Shown: positions 32,869-35,054 of the stretch, piece after piece
Layout: every line of letters starts with the position of its first letter
Numbering within the stretch: position 1 is the stretch's first letter
From: Bacteroidota bacterium
GTDB lineage: Bacteria > Bacteroidota > Bacteroidia > Chitinophagales > BACL12
Length of the DNA: 35,054 bases
Reading direction: 5' to 3'
Assembly (NCBI GenBank): GCA_016124275.1
Contig: WGOA01000045.1
Location: 1 to 35,054, forward strand
The notes under the pieces: generated by a model
Told to the model about the DNA's origin: nothing
Database searches by the model: none
The model's input: only the letters and a program-made list of their open reading frames with translations
Translations under genes and position numbers: made by a program

Positions 32869-33453
32869 CTATGCCGGCAAAGTAAAGGTGCCGCGCGCGA
32901 TCATGGCATCCAGTTTCAACAATCCCGCTACCGTCAGGCTATCGGTGAGCTCACCGCGATAAACCCGGTCAATGGCCTCCAGCAAAGGCACCCGCTGCAC
33001 TTGCAACTGTTCCTCATCCGTTGGTTGGGCCGGTCCTTTTGTTAGACCTGTTGCCAGGTAAATGAGCCCCACCTCATCGCCTACAGAATTGGATAACTGC
33101 ATTTGCTGAATCAGCACCAGCTGAGCAGGTTTAAACCCGGTTTCTTCCTGCAACTCCCTGCTGGCAGACGCTTCCGGCGATTCACTTCGCGCTCCTCCGC
33201 CTGCGGGGATTTCCCAGCTGTAGGTGCCAAACGGAAATCGGTATTGCCCCACTAACCAGGTATCCATGCCCTGAACCGGGATGATGCCTATGGCCAGGTT
33301 CTTGTAGTGCACCACCCCGTAGATGCCGGGTTTTCCTGCCGGGTTGAGCACCTGGTGTTCCACCAGCCCAATCCAGTCGTTGTCGTAAACCTGACGATGG
33401 CTCAAGAGGGTCCATGGATTTTGTTCCGAAGTAGGGTCAGGGTTTTCTGGCAT
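32869..33453 (-). CDS. Nudix hydrolase, ADP-ribose pyrophosphatase type
   Basis: 194 residues from the ATG at 33453 (MPENPDPTSEQNPW); the frame is open further into the sirtuin gene, but that extension would overlap it in another frame. The Nudix box is complete: G-x5-E-x7-REL-x-EE-x-GF in GGGARSESPEASASRELQEETGF. YGVVHYKNLAIGIIPVQ and QYRFPFGTYSWEIPAGG are typical of the ADP-ribose pyrophosphatase (NudF-like) branch; LIYLATGLTKGPAQPTDEE also fits. It probably cleaves ADP-ribose to AMP and ribose-5-phosphate. The stop of the sirtuin gene lies 25 bases upstream, so the two are likely co-transcribed. Confidence 0.9.
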   Translation of the reverse strand: MPENPDPTSEQNPWTLLSHRQVYDNDWIGLVEHQVLNPAGKPGIYGVVHYKNLAIGIIPVQGMDTWLVGQYRFPFGTYSWEIPAGGGARSESPEASASRELQEETGFKPAQLVLIQQMQLSNSVGDEVGLIYLATGLTKGPAQPTDEEQLQVQRVPLLEAIDRVYRGELTDSLTVAGLLKLDAMIARGTFTLPA

Positions 33454-33478
33454 AGCTAATTCTATGTTTTGCCGCGCA

Positions 33479-34174
33479 TCAGGCCATTTCTTTTCGCCAG
33501 GTTGCGGCCAGGAGGGGCAATCCCAGCGCTGCGGTCTGGGCAATGCGCTGAAGATTGGGCACCCCAGATACCGCAGGCAAATTGGGATCCACCAGGTATT
33601 TGGGGATGCCCGGTGGGGCGTAACGCAGCAGGGATGCTGCAGGATAGACCGCCAGCGAGGTGCCGACCACCACAAGCAGATCTGCGCCCATGACCAGCCT
33701 TGCCGCCCGCTCGATCATGGGCACCGCTTCGCCGAACCAGACGATATGCGGACGCAAGGGACTGCCCTTTGCACAGCGATCAGTTAGCTGCAGGTCTTCG
33801 GTCCAGTCGTAAATCAATTGCTCGTCGAGTGTGCTGCGGACCTTCAGAATTTCGCCGTGCAGGTGGAGCACGTTGGCAGAGCCCGCGCGTTCGTGGAGAT
33901 CGTCGATGTTCTGTGTAATGATTTGCACGGAGAACAGATCTTCGAGTGCTGCAAGGCAGCGGTGCCCATCGTTGGATTCTGCCCGCCGAATTTGCTGCCT
34001 TCGCTGGTTGTAGAAATCGAGGACGAGCCGAGGATTGCGCGCCCAGCCTTCCGGCGAGGCCACATCTTCAATGTTGTGGTTTTCCCACAATCCATCGCTG
34101 GCGCGGAACGTCGGGATACCGCTTTCGGCGCTCATGCCTGCGCCGCTCAACACCACTAATTTTTTCTTTGTCAT
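33479..34174 (-). CDS. Sir2-family NAD-dependent protein deacylase without zinc cysteines
   Basis: 231 residues from the ATG at 34174, which overlaps the nnr stop (ATGA); the frame is open further upstream inside nnr. NAD-binding: LVVLSGAGMSAESGIPTFRASDGLWE and IITQNIDDLHERAG; catalytic His in VLHLHGEILKVRS; then PHIVWFGEAVPM, LLVVVGTSLAVYPAASLL. The region that in CobB holds four zinc cysteines keeps only one (TDRCAKGS), and the whole protein has two cysteines, so the zinc tetrad is absent. I believe this is shared by Bacteroidota relatives. It removes acyl groups from lysines, consuming NAD and releasing O-acyl-ADP-ribose and nicotinamide. Confidence 0.92.
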   Translation of the reverse strand: MTKKKLVVLSGAGMSAESGIPTFRASDGLWENHNIEDVASPEGWARNPRLVLDFYNQRRQQIRRAESNDGHRCLAALEDLFSVQIITQNIDDLHERAGSANVLHLHGEILKVRSTLDEQLIYDWTEDLQLTDRCAKGSPLRPHIVWFGEAVPMIERAARLVMGADLLVVVGTSLAVYPAASLLRYAPPGIPKYLVDPNLPAVSGVPNLQRIAQTAALGLPLLAATWRKEMA

Positions 34175-35054
34175 CCCAGTTGCGGGTTTGGCGAAGTTGC
34201 CCTGAGCAGGTTGCGAACGACCGGGAGCTCGCGGATCAGATCGCTGGCTAAAAGCCCGGCTTGCCCCCGGGCAAGGGCCGCGCGATCGCCGGCGAGACCA
34301 TGCCAGCAAACTCCTGCAATCGCGGCCTTTTCGGCGGGCAGCCCCTGGGCGCGCAAGGCGGCAATGACTCCGGTCAACACATCGCCGCTGCCCGCGGTAG
34401 CCATACCGGGATTGCCGCTGGAATTGAAGTAGCAGTGCCCTTCGGGGGTGGCGGTAACGCTGTGCGCGCCTTTGAGGACAATGGTGCTGCGCAGTTGCAC
34501 GGCCGCTGCCCGAAGGCGTTCCAGGCGATCAAAACCATGGGCTGTTGCCCCGAACAAGCGTTGAAACTCGCCGGGGTGGGGGGTCAGGATGGAGCCAGGG
34601 GGCAGTTTTTTCAATAAGTCGGGTTGCGCTGCCAGCAGGTTGAGTGCATCGGCATCCAAAATCGGGGGAAGGGCCGACGTGGTCAGGATCAGCACTAATT
34701 GTTTTTTTGCGTCATGGTCCTTGCCCATGCCAGGCCCTGCAGCAACCACTGCGCTGCTCAGCAGCCCGGAAGGATCGGAAGGGTGCATAATTTCAGGCGT
34801 CCGGGGGCAGTGATCTGCACCGGGATTGGTCAACCAGCAGCTCGCCAAACCCGCTCCAGCTCGCAAGGCTGCTTCTGCGGCCAACCAGGCTGCTCCGCGC
34901 ATACCAGTCCTTCCCCCGGCAACCAGCACGTGCCCGTACAAATTCTTGTGCCCGAACCGCTGGCGCTGTGGAAAACTTGCGGCAAGGTCGGCGGTTTCCA
35001 CCCAAAAATCTCCGGCGGGCAAGGTATCGGACAGGCCGGGAAACCATCCGATGG
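34171..35054 (-). CDS. nnr: NAD(P)H-hydrate repair enzyme Nnr, dehydratase part (5' end cut by window edge)
   Basis: The minus-strand frame is open from the right edge to a stop at 34171; residues before the TTG at 35022 continue in frame (IGWFPGLSDT), so the TTG is probably not the start and an N-terminal epimerase (YjeF_N) domain is expected outside. The visible part is the ADP/ATP-dependent NAD(P)H-hydrate dehydratase domain: NLYGHVLVAGGRTGMRGAAWLAAEAALRAGAGL, VVAAGPGMGKDHDAK, PPILDADALNLLA, SILTPHPGEFQRLFG, TIVLKGAHSVTATPEG and NPGMATAGSGDVLTGVIAAL, with the catalytic Asp in the last motif. It restores NADH and NADPH from their hydrates. The stop overlaps the sirtuin start. Confidence 0.92.
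   Translation of the reverse strand, partial: IGWFPGLSDTLPAGDFWVETADLAASFPQRQRFGHKNLYGHVLVAGGRTGMRGAAWLAAEAALRAGAGLASCWLTNPGADHCPRTPEIMHPSDPSGLLSSAVVAAGPGMGKDHDAKKQLVLILTTSALPPILDADALNLLAAQPDLLKKLPPGSILTPHPGEFQRLFGATAHGFDRLERLRAAAVQLRSTIVLKGAHSVTATPEGHCYFNSSGNPGMATAGSGDVLTGVIAALRAQGLPAEKAAIAGVCWHGLAGDRAALARGQAGLLASDLIRELPVVRNLLRATSPNPQLG

Noticed and set aside
33454-33675. N-terminal extension of the Nudix protein by 74 residues
   Set aside because: It lies entirely antiphase within the sirtuin gene, whose sequence is clearly coding in its own frame.

Overview
The window is chromosomal DNA from a member of the Bacteroidota, most likely of a Saprospiria- or Chitinophagia-like lineage; that finer placement is inference. 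The evidence is the combination of a PorX-type response regulator, a secreted protease with a type IX secretion (T9SS) sorting tail, a TonB receptor paired with a DUF4249 lipoprotein, an LpxC-FabZ fusion, a zinc-cysteine-free sirtuin and promoter boxes of the TAnnTTTG type. I see no rRNA, tRNA, CRISPR array, prophage or insertion sequence. Both ends cut a gene: a DUF445 protein on the left, and the NAD(P)H-hydrate repair enzyme on the right.

Left part (1-5.1 kb; visibly lower G+C than the rest): a DUF445 membrane protein, a secreted protein of unknown function, a NatA/NatB-type ABC exporter whose permease is split by a one-base frameshift, and a TraB/GumN-family protein. From 5.1 to 9 kb come mnmA (tRNA 2-thiolation), a lipoprotein and a subtilisin-like T9SS cargo protease.

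Centre left (9.1-16.9 kb): a seven-gene, closely packed plus-strand envelope cluster. It encodes a TonB-dependent receptor, a DUF4249 lipoprotein, two lipoproteins sharing a repeated helical R-x-P-T motif, a Tat-exported alkaline-phosphatase-fold (DUF1501-like) protein, a lipoprotein with a C-x4-C-H haem-type motif, and a small lipoprotein. Its composition recalls the PSCyt1 / DUF1549 / DUF1501 gene sets of Planctomycetes combined with a Bacteroidota outer-membrane receptor. It is the best candidate here for an undescribed system; the substrate is unknown.

Centre right (17.1-28.9 kb): haem synthesis (hemA and a hemC-hemD fusion), then convergent ald, tsaE and porX on the minus strand, then on the plus strand an HD phosphohydrolase and the lipid A genes lpxD, lpxC/fabZ and lpxA followed by an orphan ABC ATPase.

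Right part (28.9-35 kb): ornithine aminotransferase, cytidine deaminase, a saccharopine-dehydrogenase-family enzyme, and a minus-strand run nnr, sirtuin, Nudix, DUF4112 that looks like an NAD repair and turnover operon. Two degenerate tandem repeats with 19- and 20-base periods lie in convergent gaps, after hemCD and after the saccharopine dehydrogenase.
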